From an uncultured Ellagibacter sp. (GTDB lineage Bacteria; Actinomycetota; Coriobacteriia; Coriobacteriales; Eggerthellaceae), in NCBI RefSeq assembly GCF_934617235.1, contig NZ_CAKTTZ010000041.1:1-20454 (forward strand): DNA of 20,454 nt, written 5' to 3'. Shown here piece by piece: positions 7,437-14,181 of this stretch. The notes under the pieces are model-generated. The model did not search any database. It worked only from the letters and a program-made list of their open reading frames with translations, and was not told where the DNA came from. Positions within the stretch are counted from its first letter, which is position 1; every line of letters begins with the position of its first letter. The position numbers and the translations under genes are program-made.

Positions 7437-7676
7437 TTAAGCGGAAGGGGGTTTGGGCGCGCTCGGCGCCGCGGGCGCGGGCGCCTTGGGCGCGGAAGGA
7501 GCAGACGGGGCGCTGGGGCCGCCGGGCGCCCCGGGGCCGCCGGGCATCCCCCCGATCGGAGGCGCGGAGGGGAGCTTCGCCCCGCATTTATCGCACACCT
7601 CGTTGACGAAGTCATTGGTTGCACCGCATTGCGGGCACGTTTTTTCCATGCTGATCGCTGCTGGTCTGAAACACAT
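7437..7676 (-). CDS. Small MCFRP zinc-ribbon protein with a Pro/Ala-rich tail
   Basis: A 79-residue protein starting MCFRPAAISMEKTCPQCG. It has a zinc-ribbon core with CPQC and CDKC pairs (about residues 14-36), then a low-complexity tail built from APSAP, KAPAP and GGPGAPGG units that is likely disordered. GAAAGGA lies about 7 nt before the chosen ATG. An upstream in-frame ATG has no ribosome site, and an internal Met at residue 10 is less likely. Small proteins with an MCFRP start recur in anaerobic gut bacteria, but I know of no assigned function. It follows the GPH transporter gene after an 82-nt gap that contains a hairpin, and the terminator at 7398-7427 comes directly after it. Confidence 0.75.
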   Translation of the reverse strand: MCFRPAAISMEKTCPQCGATNDFVNEVCDKCGAKLPSAPPIGGMPGGPGAPGGPSAPSAPSAPKAPAPAAPSAPKPPSA

Positions 7677-7696
7677 AGTCTTTTCCTTTCGAGAAG

Positions 7697-7729
7697 GGCG
7701 ACGGGGCGCTTCGTCCATGCCCCATCGCC
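7697..7729 (-). other. Hairpin between the GPH transporter and MCFRP genes
   Basis: GGCGA and GGGGC at 7697-7707 pair with GCCCC and TCGCC at 7719-7729, with one mismatch. It may modulate transcript read-through or stability. No T-run is present. Confidence 0.4.
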
Positions 7730-7758
7730 TGGTGGAACATTGCCGGAAGCATCGCGGC

Positions 7759-9276
7759 TTATGCCTGCGCCTCGGCTTCCTTAAGTTTTTTCTCCGCTTC
7801 GCGCTCGGCCAGATCGGCGGAGATCTGCTCCATCTTCTTGGGCGTCAACCGATAGCCGAAGAAGAAGGCGACAAACGCGATGCCGAAGCAGACGGCGGGG
7901 ATGAGGCAGATGATGGTGATCATGCCCTGCGCAAGCTCGGGGGTCGCCTCCATGCCGGACACGAAGCCGATCGAGGCGAGGCCGAATCCCGTCAAGACGC
8001 CGGCGACCGCGTTGGCGATCTTCGGGCACCACTGGAAGGTCGACATGATGAACGCCTTGGCGGTCTTGCCGTCGCGCCACTCGCCGTATGCGATGGCGTT
8101 CGACTGCATGCCCATCATGGTGCCGTTCATGAAGTTCATGCCAAAGAAGATGCCGCAGATGCAGACGATGAAGGTCATCATCCCGGATGCGCCGATGAGC
8201 AGGCACGCGAGCGCGAACACGAAGGAGATCCCGATGCCCGCCAAGTAGGTGATGCGGATGCCGAGCTTTCGGGCGATGGGCTCGGAGATGAACGTCGCCA
8301 CGAGGCCGGTGATGTTGCATGCGGTGAGCATGACGGCGGTCATCTTCACGTCGCCGAAGGCGTAGGCGAACACGTACATGGCCATGCTCATGATGGTCAT
8401 CTGGGCGATGAAGCGGATGATCTCCGAGAACAGGCCGATAACCGCCGGCAGATTCGTGATCCAGTACTTGATCATCTCGCCGATATTGGCCTTTTCCCCG
8501 GCGTCGATGGGCGGAACCTTCTCGCCGCGCTTCTTGGCGGCCGCGCGCTCTTCGCAGGTCTTCTGGGTCGGGTCCATACCGTCGATGCGCTTGTACATGA
8601 CGAAGAACATCGCGATCATGAAGACGCCGAAGATGATGGCGAGGACGGTGAAGCCCGCAGGGCCCGCGTTCTGCGCGTTCTCGCCCGCGGGAACGCTGTA
8701 CACGAGGCCGTTGATCGCAAGGATAGCAGGCAGGGAAACGGCGGCGAACAGCACCTTCACGAGCATGTTGCCCTGAGCCTTGCGCTGGGAAAGCAGCGTG
8801 CGGTCGGCCTCGGTCCTGCTGATTACCGGCACGATGGACGTGGCGGCGATCATGAAGAAGCTCGAGAAGAAGCCGCCGACGATCTGGAAACCGATCATCC
8901 AGACGGTCTTCGCACCCTGGTCGAGGAAGAACGGGTCGACGAAGGTCATGAGCAGGCAGACGAACGTGATGGGCGGGGCGATCAAAAGCCAGCTGCGGTA
9001 CTGGCCGTGGCGGAGCCAAACACGCTCGATGATGATGGCGGCAATGATCACGAAGAACCATTCCCCAACGCCGGTGATGCCCTTCACGGTGCCCATGACG
9101 GTCGGCTCGAGACCGCATACCTCGGTCAGGAAGTACGACCAGTAATTGCTGTTCATCTGGTTGAAAGCCGTCCAGGTGAGCATGCCGAGGCCGTAAATCA
9201 GACCCAGTGCCTGCGTCACGTTGTTCTGGATGGCGCCAACGACCTTATCCCCTAATTCTGAAGCTTTCTCGCTCAT
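7759..9276 (-). CDS. MFS transporter of the GPH:cation symporter (MelB-like) type
   Basis: A 505-residue membrane protein with about 12 hydrophobic helices. The overall pattern fits the glycoside-pentoside-hexuronide:cation symporters: an N-terminal LGMLTWTAFNQM region, RTEADRT in the middle loop, YGEWRDGKTAKAF in the second half, and a charged C-terminal tail (about 480-505) likely to form a helix or coiled coil. Remote members of this class carry non-sugar substrates, so a sugar is not assumed. AGGGGG precedes the ATG. The gene follows the module A ferredoxin by 69 nt, with a strong hairpin between. I infer that it imports the substrate, or exports the product, of the module A enzyme. Confidence 0.75.
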   Translation of the reverse strand: MSEKASELGDKVVGAIQNNVTQALGLIYGLGMLTWTAFNQMNSNYWSYFLTEVCGLEPTVMGTVKGITGVGEWFFVIIAAIIIERVWLRHGQYRSWLLIAPPITFVCLLMTFVDPFFLDQGAKTVWMIGFQIVGGFFSSFFMIAATSIVPVISRTEADRTLLSQRKAQGNMLVKVLFAAVSLPAILAINGLVYSVPAGENAQNAGPAGFTVLAIIFGVFMIAMFFVMYKRIDGMDPTQKTCEERAAAKKRGEKVPPIDAGEKANIGEMIKYWITNLPAVIGLFSEIIRFIAQMTIMSMAMYVFAYAFGDVKMTAVMLTACNITGLVATFISEPIARKLGIRITYLAGIGISFVFALACLLIGASGMMTFIVCICGIFFGMNFMNGTMMGMQSNAIAYGEWRDGKTAKAFIMSTFQWCPKIANAVAGVLTGFGLASIGFVSGMEATPELAQGMITIICLIPAVCFGIAFVAFFFGYRLTPKKMEQISADLAEREAEKKLKEAEAQA

Positions 9277-9304
9277 AGAAACCCCCTAACGTTTGTCTTT
9301 AGAA

Positions 9305-9337
9305 CCCGCGGCGCCCCCCTCTGCGAGGCGCCGCGGG
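9305..9337 (-). other. GC-rich hairpin between the ferredoxin and transporter genes
   Basis: An 11-bp perfect stem (CCCGCGGCGCC at 9305-9315 with GGCGCCGCGGG at 9327-9337). On the minus strand it is followed only by TTCTAAAG, so it is a weak or partial terminator or an RNA-stabilising element that sets the transporter level below that of the enzyme. Confidence 0.55.
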
Positions 9338-9345
9338 AAGAGCGA

Positions 9346-9681
9346 TTATTGGACCGAGAAGAGGACCATGCGAGGCTTGGTGACCTTCTTCGCGAGCTCC
9401 TCGACGGGTCCGAACTCCATGGCAAGGGACTGGCAGTGATGCACGCAGGCGGGAACCTTGCCGGCGTCGATGCGCTCCTGGCAGAGGTCGCAGCGCTGCG
9501 TAGGCATGGGAAGGAAGTCCCATTCCCACTTCTTCGCCCCGTCGAGTTTCCAAGGGCCGATTTCGGCGAGCTTGATGCCGAACTCGCCTTCCCCGAGGTT
9601 CTTCTCGACCTTACAGGCAACTTCGCACGCGTGGCAGCCCGTGCAGAACTCGTAGTCAATCAAAAGACCGTGCTGCGTCAT
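9346..9681 (-). CDS. 2x[4Fe-4S] ferredoxin-like electron-transfer subunit (module A)
   Basis: A 111-residue protein with exactly eight cysteines: C13, C16, C19, C23 in CTGCHACEVAC, then C64, C67, C79 and C83. This fits two [4Fe-4S] clusters. It resembles the first part of DmsB/NrfC-type subunits but is about half their usual length and lacks the other two clusters. The start with AAAGGAG before the ATG gives MTQHGLLIDY; longer upstream frames have no support. It follows the Moco gene by 29 nt and is probably its electron donor partner in the cytoplasm, since neither protein has a Tat signal and no membrane anchor gene is present. The module B ferredoxin has the same length and a near-identical cysteine layout. 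Confidence 0.88.
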   Translation of the reverse strand: MTQHGLLIDYEFCTGCHACEVACKVEKNLGEGEFGIKLAEIGPWKLDGAKKWEWDFLPMPTQRCDLCQERIDAGKVPACVHHCQSLAMEFGPVEELAKKVTKPRMVLFSVQ

Positions 9682-9710
9682 GACGATCTCCTTTCTGTGA
9701 TGCGGTGGGT

Positions 9711-12023
9711 TTAGCGGTTCCGGTGCGCTTCGTACATCTTCTCGAATTCGGCGCCGTAGCCTTCGGGAGCGGGATAGACCTTGCACAGCTGGGTCTTGTA
9801 CGAAGACCCGTAGCCGCTCGGGCCGAAGTCGCCCTGGACCGTGCAGCAGTTGATGTTCGACTCCCACAGACCGTACAGGGAAGGCTCTTCCGCGGGGCGC
9901 TCAGGGAACCACCAGCCGTGCTCGGCGCTGACGACGCCCTTCATCATGGTGTCGGTCACGTGAGCCACCTCGATAGCCTTGCCGTGGGAGTTCTCGATGA
10001 CGGCCCAATCGCCTTCCTTGATGCCCGCAGCCTCCGCGTCTGCCGGGTTGATGGCGAACATGGGCCACTTGTGGAACTCTCGCATCGTGTGAAGCTGACG
10101 ATGCTCGGAGTGGAAGTACTCCCAGCAGCGGCGTCCGGTCGTGAGCACGAGCGGGTACTCAGCCGCAAGCTCCGGGGTGTTGACCGGGCTCTCGGGCGGC
10201 TCCTTGAAGTACGGCAGCGGGTCCATGCCGACGTTGTTGTACATGTTGCAGAAGAACTCGACGCGACCGGAGAGCGTGTTGAATCCCGGGCCGCCGTCGA
10301 AGCGCAGCTTGCCGGTCTTGTACTTGTAGTACTCGAACTCGGGATAGACGATGACCTTCTCGCGCAGCTCGCTGAATGTGATCTGGATGGGCACGGTCGC
10401 CATGTTGTTGGTGCAGAACTCGAGCATCTCGGGAACGTCGTCCCAGTAGAACAGGTCGGGGTTCATCTTCTTGCCGAGCTCGAGCATCATCTGCTCGTCG
10501 CCGACGGCGTCGCCGGTCTGCGTGACCTTCACGATGGAGCGAAGCGGAGTGTACCATCCGCGAACGCCGTTGCGCTCGCAGCCCATGGCCATGGGGATGA
10601 ACAGGTCTCCGATCGCCATGGCCGTCGGGGTCATGAACAGGTCGCATACCACGACATGGTCCATCTCCTTGTACACGTCGTACACGCGGCGCGCCTGGCC
10701 CGCCATGTTGGTGAAGGCGGTCGTGGAGCACATGAAGAGCATCTTCACTGGATACGGCTTGCCCGTTTCGGCGGCATCGAGGATCGCCTCGGGGATGGCA
10801 TGGCCGCCCTTGCCGACCGCGTTCATGAGGCCCCAGTTCCCGTCGTCGCCCAAACGGCCCTCGCGGACGTTGGGGAGGCTCTTCGCGATGTTCTCGCGAA
10901 TGTCGGACTGCACGTAGCCGAAGTTGATGCCGACGAAGCCGCCGGGGTTGTCGATGTTGCCGGTCATGGCCTGGAGGCAGACGACGGCGTGGGCGGTGCC
11001 GTTCGCCCATTTGTTCTGGTCGAAGGCGACGCCCCACTGGAGCGTGGTGACGCCCGCGGTGCCGATGAGGCGCGCCGCCGCGTAAATCTCCTCAGGGGTG
11101 CACCAGCAGATCTCCGCAGCCCTCTCCGGCGTCCATTCGGCCACTCGCTGCTTGTACTCGTCGAAGCCGTAGCACCAGTAATCGACGAACTCCTTGTCGT
11201 AGAGCTCTTCCTCGATCATCACGTGGCCGATGGCGAGTGCAAGCGCTGCATCGGTGCCGGGGCGGACCTGGATGTACTGCTCCGCATGAGCGGAAAGCCA
11301 GGTCACCTGCGGGTCGACGACGAACAGCTTAGAGCCACGGCGCATACAGTCGATGATCCAGTGGCCGTAGAAGCCGTCGGCGTTCGCTCGGAGCGGGTTA
11401 TTGCCCCAGATGAGGAAAAGGTCGGGGCGACGATACTCGGGGTGGTCGAAGCGAGCTTCGTTGAGCTGGCCGCAGTCGGCGATGAAGGTGTCGCCGAGAA
11501 CCGCGTTCATGCCCTGCATGCGCGGGGTGTAGCAGCAGTTGCCGGCGAGAAGGCCGCAGTTGTCGTTCGGCGTGCCGAACGCGCCCTGGCCTAGGACGTT
11601 GCTCTGCCACGTGGCGTTGCGGCCCGTGCCTGCGCCGGTGCAGATGGATTTGGCGCCGTACTTCTCGGTCGTGTCCTTCACCATCTCAATGCACAGCTCG
11701 TAGGCTTCGTCCATGGTGATCTCGACCCACTTGTCCTTGCCGCGATCCTCCTTCGCGCGCTTCATGGGGTGGACGATGCGGTCGGGGTGGTAGACCGCCT
11801 CGACCATCGCCAGGCAGCGCATGCAAAGGCGCCCGTCGGTGACGGGGGAGTTCGGGTCGCCCTCCACCTTCACGAGCTTGCCGTCCTTGTCGGTGTAGAA
11901 CAAGATGCTGCATCCCTGATGGCAGCCGGGAGCGGACCACTGGCACGAACGCGTAACCGTCAAATCGCCTTCCTGGTACTGCCAATCTTTCTTGTAGATC
12001 TTAGGATCGAAGCACTCTCTCAT
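9711..12023 (-). CDS. Molybdopterin oxidoreductase, DMSO reductase superfamily (module A), possibly a dehydroxylase
   Basis: A 770-residue catalytic subunit. The N-terminal cluster region has C27, C34, C38 and C67 (C-x6-C-x3-C-x28-C) plus C70 in GRLCMRC, then VYHPDRIVHPMKR. The Moco core has LFLIWGNNPL (about 203-212) and RPGTDAALALA (254-264). The C-terminal molybdopterin-binding domain has FAINPADAEAAGI and EHGWWFPE. The likely Mo ligand is C164 in GNCCYTPR, by alignment with module B. There is no Tat signal, so it is cytoplasmic. GAGGAG precedes the ATG by about 6 nt. The subunit set (Moco enzyme, mini ferredoxin, MFS) resembles gut actinobacterial catechol dehydroxylase loci and the pyrogallol transhydroxylase/acetylene hydratase-like branch. 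The substrate is unknown. Specific naming is low confidence; the superfamily is secure. Confidence 0.9.
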   Translation of the reverse strand: MRECFDPKIYKKDWQYQEGDLTVTRSCQWSAPGCHQGCSILFYTDKDGKLVKVEGDPNSPVTDGRLCMRCLAMVEAVYHPDRIVHPMKRAKEDRGKDKWVEITMDEAYELCIEMVKDTTEKYGAKSICTGAGTGRNATWQSNVLGQGAFGTPNDNCGLLAGNCCYTPRMQGMNAVLGDTFIADCGQLNEARFDHPEYRRPDLFLIWGNNPLRANADGFYGHWIIDCMRRGSKLFVVDPQVTWLSAHAEQYIQVRPGTDAALALAIGHVMIEEELYDKEFVDYWCYGFDEYKQRVAEWTPERAAEICWCTPEEIYAAARLIGTAGVTTLQWGVAFDQNKWANGTAHAVVCLQAMTGNIDNPGGFVGINFGYVQSDIRENIAKSLPNVREGRLGDDGNWGLMNAVGKGGHAIPEAILDAAETGKPYPVKMLFMCSTTAFTNMAGQARRVYDVYKEMDHVVVCDLFMTPTAMAIGDLFIPMAMGCERNGVRGWYTPLRSIVKVTQTGDAVGDEQMMLELGKKMNPDLFYWDDVPEMLEFCTNNMATVPIQITFSELREKVIVYPEFEYYKYKTGKLRFDGGPGFNTLSGRVEFFCNMYNNVGMDPLPYFKEPPESPVNTPELAAEYPLVLTTGRRCWEYFHSEHRQLHTMREFHKWPMFAINPADAEAAGIKEGDWAVIENSHGKAIEVAHVTDTMMKGVVSAEHGWWFPERPAEEPSLYGLWESNINCCTVQGDFGPSGYGSSYKTQLCKVYPAPEGYGAEFEKMYEAHRNR

Positions 12024-12060
12024 GCGTTTCTCCTCTCTTCGTGAACTCTCGTCTAGCCGC

Positions 12061-12297
12061 TTACTTGACTCGCTCGCCTTGCTTCTGGGCGCGGGCCCAG
12101 ACGCCGAGCATGATGAGGTTGTCGTTGGAAACGACGTTGTCCGCGCCGACCTTGTGGTACGTCATGCGCGTCTGGAGCTCGGCCGGATCGCGAAATTCGT
12201 GACGGATGTAGAGCTCACCGTCCAGCAGGTACGCCTCCTTGGTCTCCATCGCGTCAAGCGTCGGCGCGTACTTGTCGAGCAATTCCTGGTCTGCCAT
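12061..12297 (-). CDS. Small uncharacterised protein leading Moco module A
   Basis: A 78-residue soluble protein starting MADQELLDKYAPTLDAMETKEAYL. It is charged and has no cysteine, signal peptide or membrane segment. I do not recognise a family. GAGGAGATCGAG directly before the ATG gives a good start; the frame is open upstream without a ribosome site. It ends 37 nt before the Moco gene, so co-transcription is likely. Its position suggests an accessory subunit or an assembly factor for the enzyme. It is much smaller than NarJ/DmsD-type chaperones. Module B has no counterpart. Confidence 0.75.
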   Translation of the reverse strand: MADQELLDKYAPTLDAMETKEAYLLDGELYIRHEFRDPAELQTRMTYHKVGADNVVSNDNLIMLGVWARAQKQGERVK

Positions 12298-12554
12298 CTC
12301 GATCTCCTCTCTTTTCTTTCCCAATGCTTCAGATCGGCTCTCGCCGATCGGCATTCCCGATAAAGATGCACGCGCCGCGCTTGCAACCGCCAACGCGGTG
12401 CGCACGGCGTAAAGTATCCGTTCCGCGCGCTTCCAGCGCATCTGTTGATGGGTATTAAGTACCGTTCACCACGTTTGAGCAGGCGATTCACGTCTCATTC
12501 AAAATCAGATGCGACGCAAAGTATTACCATCGCCCCAGCTGTTTCCGGGGAGCG
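12298..12554. promoter_or_regulatory. Upstream region of module A, with a hairpin at 12332-12349
   Basis: A 257-nt gap that probably holds the module A promoter; I could not pick a convincing -35/-10 pair. GATCGGC at 12332-12338 and GCCGATC at 12343-12349 form a perfect 7-bp hairpin with a TCTC loop, 35 nt before the small-gene start. It may be a 5' UTR element or an operator. Confidence 0.4.
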
Positions 12555-13829
12555 TCAGTCATCTAGCTCGTCGAGCGCCTCGAGGCCTTCCTCGTCTTCG
12601 CGTGCGGTGCTCTTCTGCCGCCGCGTCAACGTGCTCAGCCCTTCGATGAGCATAAGCGCGATGTAGCCGACTCCCGCGATGAGCAGGGCTTGATTCGGCG
12701 CCGTGGCTCCGAACACGATTTCCTGAAGGCCGTTGATGACGATGGGCGATAGAGTCGCACCCAGGGAGATGAACGAGACCGTCACAGATATCGCGATCGT
12801 GACGAGGGACTTTTCGACCGTCTTCGACACATAGAAGATGGTGCTGATCTGCTGGATGCCCAAGCCGACGCCGAAAAGCACGCCGCCGAGCGCGATGACT
12901 TCGAGTGACGGGCCGAAGGACGCCACGAGCATCCCCGACGCCAGAAAGAAGAAACCGGTTGTGAGGGTGAAGCGCCCGAGCTTCTTCGAGATGCCCCCGT
13001 AGAGGATGCCCAGCAGGAACGAGACGACGCTCACGGTGAACGAGATCTTCGAGACGTCAGCCGTCGTGCCGAGTCCCCGGCTCTTCACCAGCATGGCGAT
13101 GTTCGTGTTGAAAACGTAAAGGAACATCATCGCGAAAAAGAACAGCGCGAGCAGGTAGACCATGCGAGGGCGGAACAACGCCTTCACGCCATCGAGCTTC
13201 GATTCCCTGCTGACAAGCTTTTTCTCCAATTCGCCAGCGGGGAAGAGGACTTGCGTGAGGATGAAGATAGGAATCACACCAAGGTAGACGAGAAACGCGT
13301 TGCCCCAGTGCGCAAGCGCAAGGTATCCAACGCACAGCGCGACGAGGGCGTCGCCGATGAAATTGAAGGACTGCTTGAACCCCAAAGCCTTTCCGCGCTG
13401 CTCGTCGCTCCATGTCTGGCAGATGAACGCGTTCGCCATCGGGTGGAGGAGGCCCTGGCCGACCCCAACGCATACGCAGCACGCGAACATCGCGTAAATC
13501 GTCGGGTTCCGAAAAACAACGGGGATCGTCCCCCCGATGAAGATGACGCAAAGCGCGAACTGAGCGATCCTCTTCTTCCTGATATACGCCGATAAGAAGC
13601 CAGCAAGTAACGTCCCCGGGATGCTCGCCATAGGCGGGATCGATATGATCAGCTGAATCGTCGTTACCGACACATCAGGATACGCGTCGGTCAACACGCC
13701 GAGAATCGACGAAAACGATTGGAAAACGCTATCGTATAGCGCGAATCCGCAAATAGGAATAAGGAAGAGGGCGTGCTCAAGCTTAAAGTAATCCCTTATC
13801 CCCTGAAAAAGCCTCCGCATCTCAGCCAT
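12555..13829 (-). CDS. MFS transporter upstream of module A
   Basis: A 424-residue carrier with about 12 hydrophobic segments, a central loop rich in Lys/Glu (about 205-225) and an acidic C terminus. The region LLAGFLSAYIRKKRI is a variant of the MFS loop motif, and GVGQGLLHPMANAF is a helix-5-like motif. The specificity is unknown. The start is uncertain: AGGAGGGG lies only 2 nt before the first ATG (13829) and about 11 nt before a second in-frame ATG (13820). It reads in the same direction as module A, with a 257-nt gap, and is divergent from the LuxR gene. It may serve module A or the regulator's signal molecule. Confidence 0.8.
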   Translation of the reverse strand: MAEMRRLFQGIRDYFKLEHALFLIPICGFALYDSVFQSFSSILGVLTDAYPDVSVTTIQLIISIPPMASIPGTLLAGFLSAYIRKKRIAQFALCVIFIGGTIPVVFRNPTIYAMFACCVCVGVGQGLLHPMANAFICQTWSDEQRGKALGFKQSFNFIGDALVALCVGYLALAHWGNAFLVYLGVIPIFILTQVLFPAGELEKKLVSRESKLDGVKALFRPRMVYLLALFFFAMMFLYVFNTNIAMLVKSRGLGTTADVSKISFTVSVVSFLLGILYGGISKKLGRFTLTTGFFFLASGMLVASFGPSLEVIALGGVLFGVGLGIQQISTIFYVSKTVEKSLVTIAISVTVSFISLGATLSPIVINGLQEIVFGATAPNQALLIAGVGYIALMLIEGLSTLTRRQKSTAREDEEGLEALDELDD

Positions 13830-14040
13830 CCCCTCCTGGCTTCCGCTCCGACCGCCTTGCCGTGATTTACCGTCCTTGCAAATACCCGAGCGAAGAGCAA
13901 CCTTTTCGCCGGCCTAAACCAATCAAAGCTTCCAGGAAAAATGATGCCGAGGGCAGCGCCGTTTGTCTTGCAACCGACAGGATTAAATCGATTGATTCTC
14001 TAAGAAGCACCAGGAGAAGAAGCGGAGAACGCGCGATGCC

Positions 14041-14049
14041 TGATATAAT
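14041..14049 (+). promoter_or_regulatory. Extended -10 promoter for the luxR-type gene
   Basis: TGATATAAT is a TGn extension plus a perfect TATAAT (14044-14049). The -35 position (about 14021-14026, AGCGGA) is poor, as is common for extended -10 promoters. Transcription would start near 14056, giving a 5' UTR of about 125 nt. Confidence 0.55.
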
Positions 14050-14091
14050 GCGCTAAGCACAAAGCAAATATCTTCATGAAAAAATCGGGGG

Positions 14092-14103
14092 TTTTGCGCA
14101 AAA
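14092..14103. promoter_or_regulatory. 12-bp palindrome, candidate operator
   Basis: TTTTGCGCAAAA is perfectly self-complementary and lies about 36-47 nt downstream of the inferred luxR-type transcription start. It could be a dimer-binding operator. The binding protein is not known. Confidence 0.4.
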
Positions 14104-14110
14104 TTAGGGG

Positions 14111-14133
14111 TTCTGACCTATCTTGCGTCAGAA
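14111..14133. promoter_or_regulatory. 7-bp inverted repeat in the luxR-type leader
   Basis: TTCTGAC (14111-14117) and GTCAGAA (14127-14133) are separated by 9 nt, about one and a half helical turns centre to centre. It may be an operator or a leader hairpin. It lies 48 nt before the ATG. Confidence 0.35.
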
Positions 14134-14181
14134 AAAACCGGACAGCCGCACCATGCGCTGCTCGAATGGGGGGGATTCTGT

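Larger units (their letters stand above)
13830..14181. promoter_or_regulatory. Divergent intergenic region between the MFS and luxR-type genes
   Basis: A 352-nt AT-richer stretch that should hold promoters for both directions. On the plus strand it has an extended -10 and two dyads, listed separately. I found no convincing minus-strand promoter. A short open frame (13862-14056) has no ribosome site and is not called. GGGGTT occurs at 14088-14093 and 14107-14112, a possible paired binding site. Confidence 0.5.

Noticed and set aside
7453..9255. Very long open frame antisense to the GPH transporter and MCFRP genes
   Set aside because: The translation is His/Asp/Arg-rich without domains, and the opposite strand has a clear membrane protein with a ribosome site. 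GC-rich codon bias creates such shadows.
9705..11594. 629-codon open frame antisense to the module A Moco gene
   Set aside because: There is no recognisable motif. It mirrors a strongly supported Moco subunit, so it is a codon-bias artefact.
12298..12441. Upstream extension of the 78-aa small gene
   Set aside because: There is no ribosome site at the upstream ATG, the extension includes a 7-bp hairpin, and the ATG at 12297 has a strong GAGGAG.
13862..14056. 64-codon frame in the divergent intergenic region
   Set aside because: It has no ribosome site, overlaps the extended -10 promoter and has no recognisable features.
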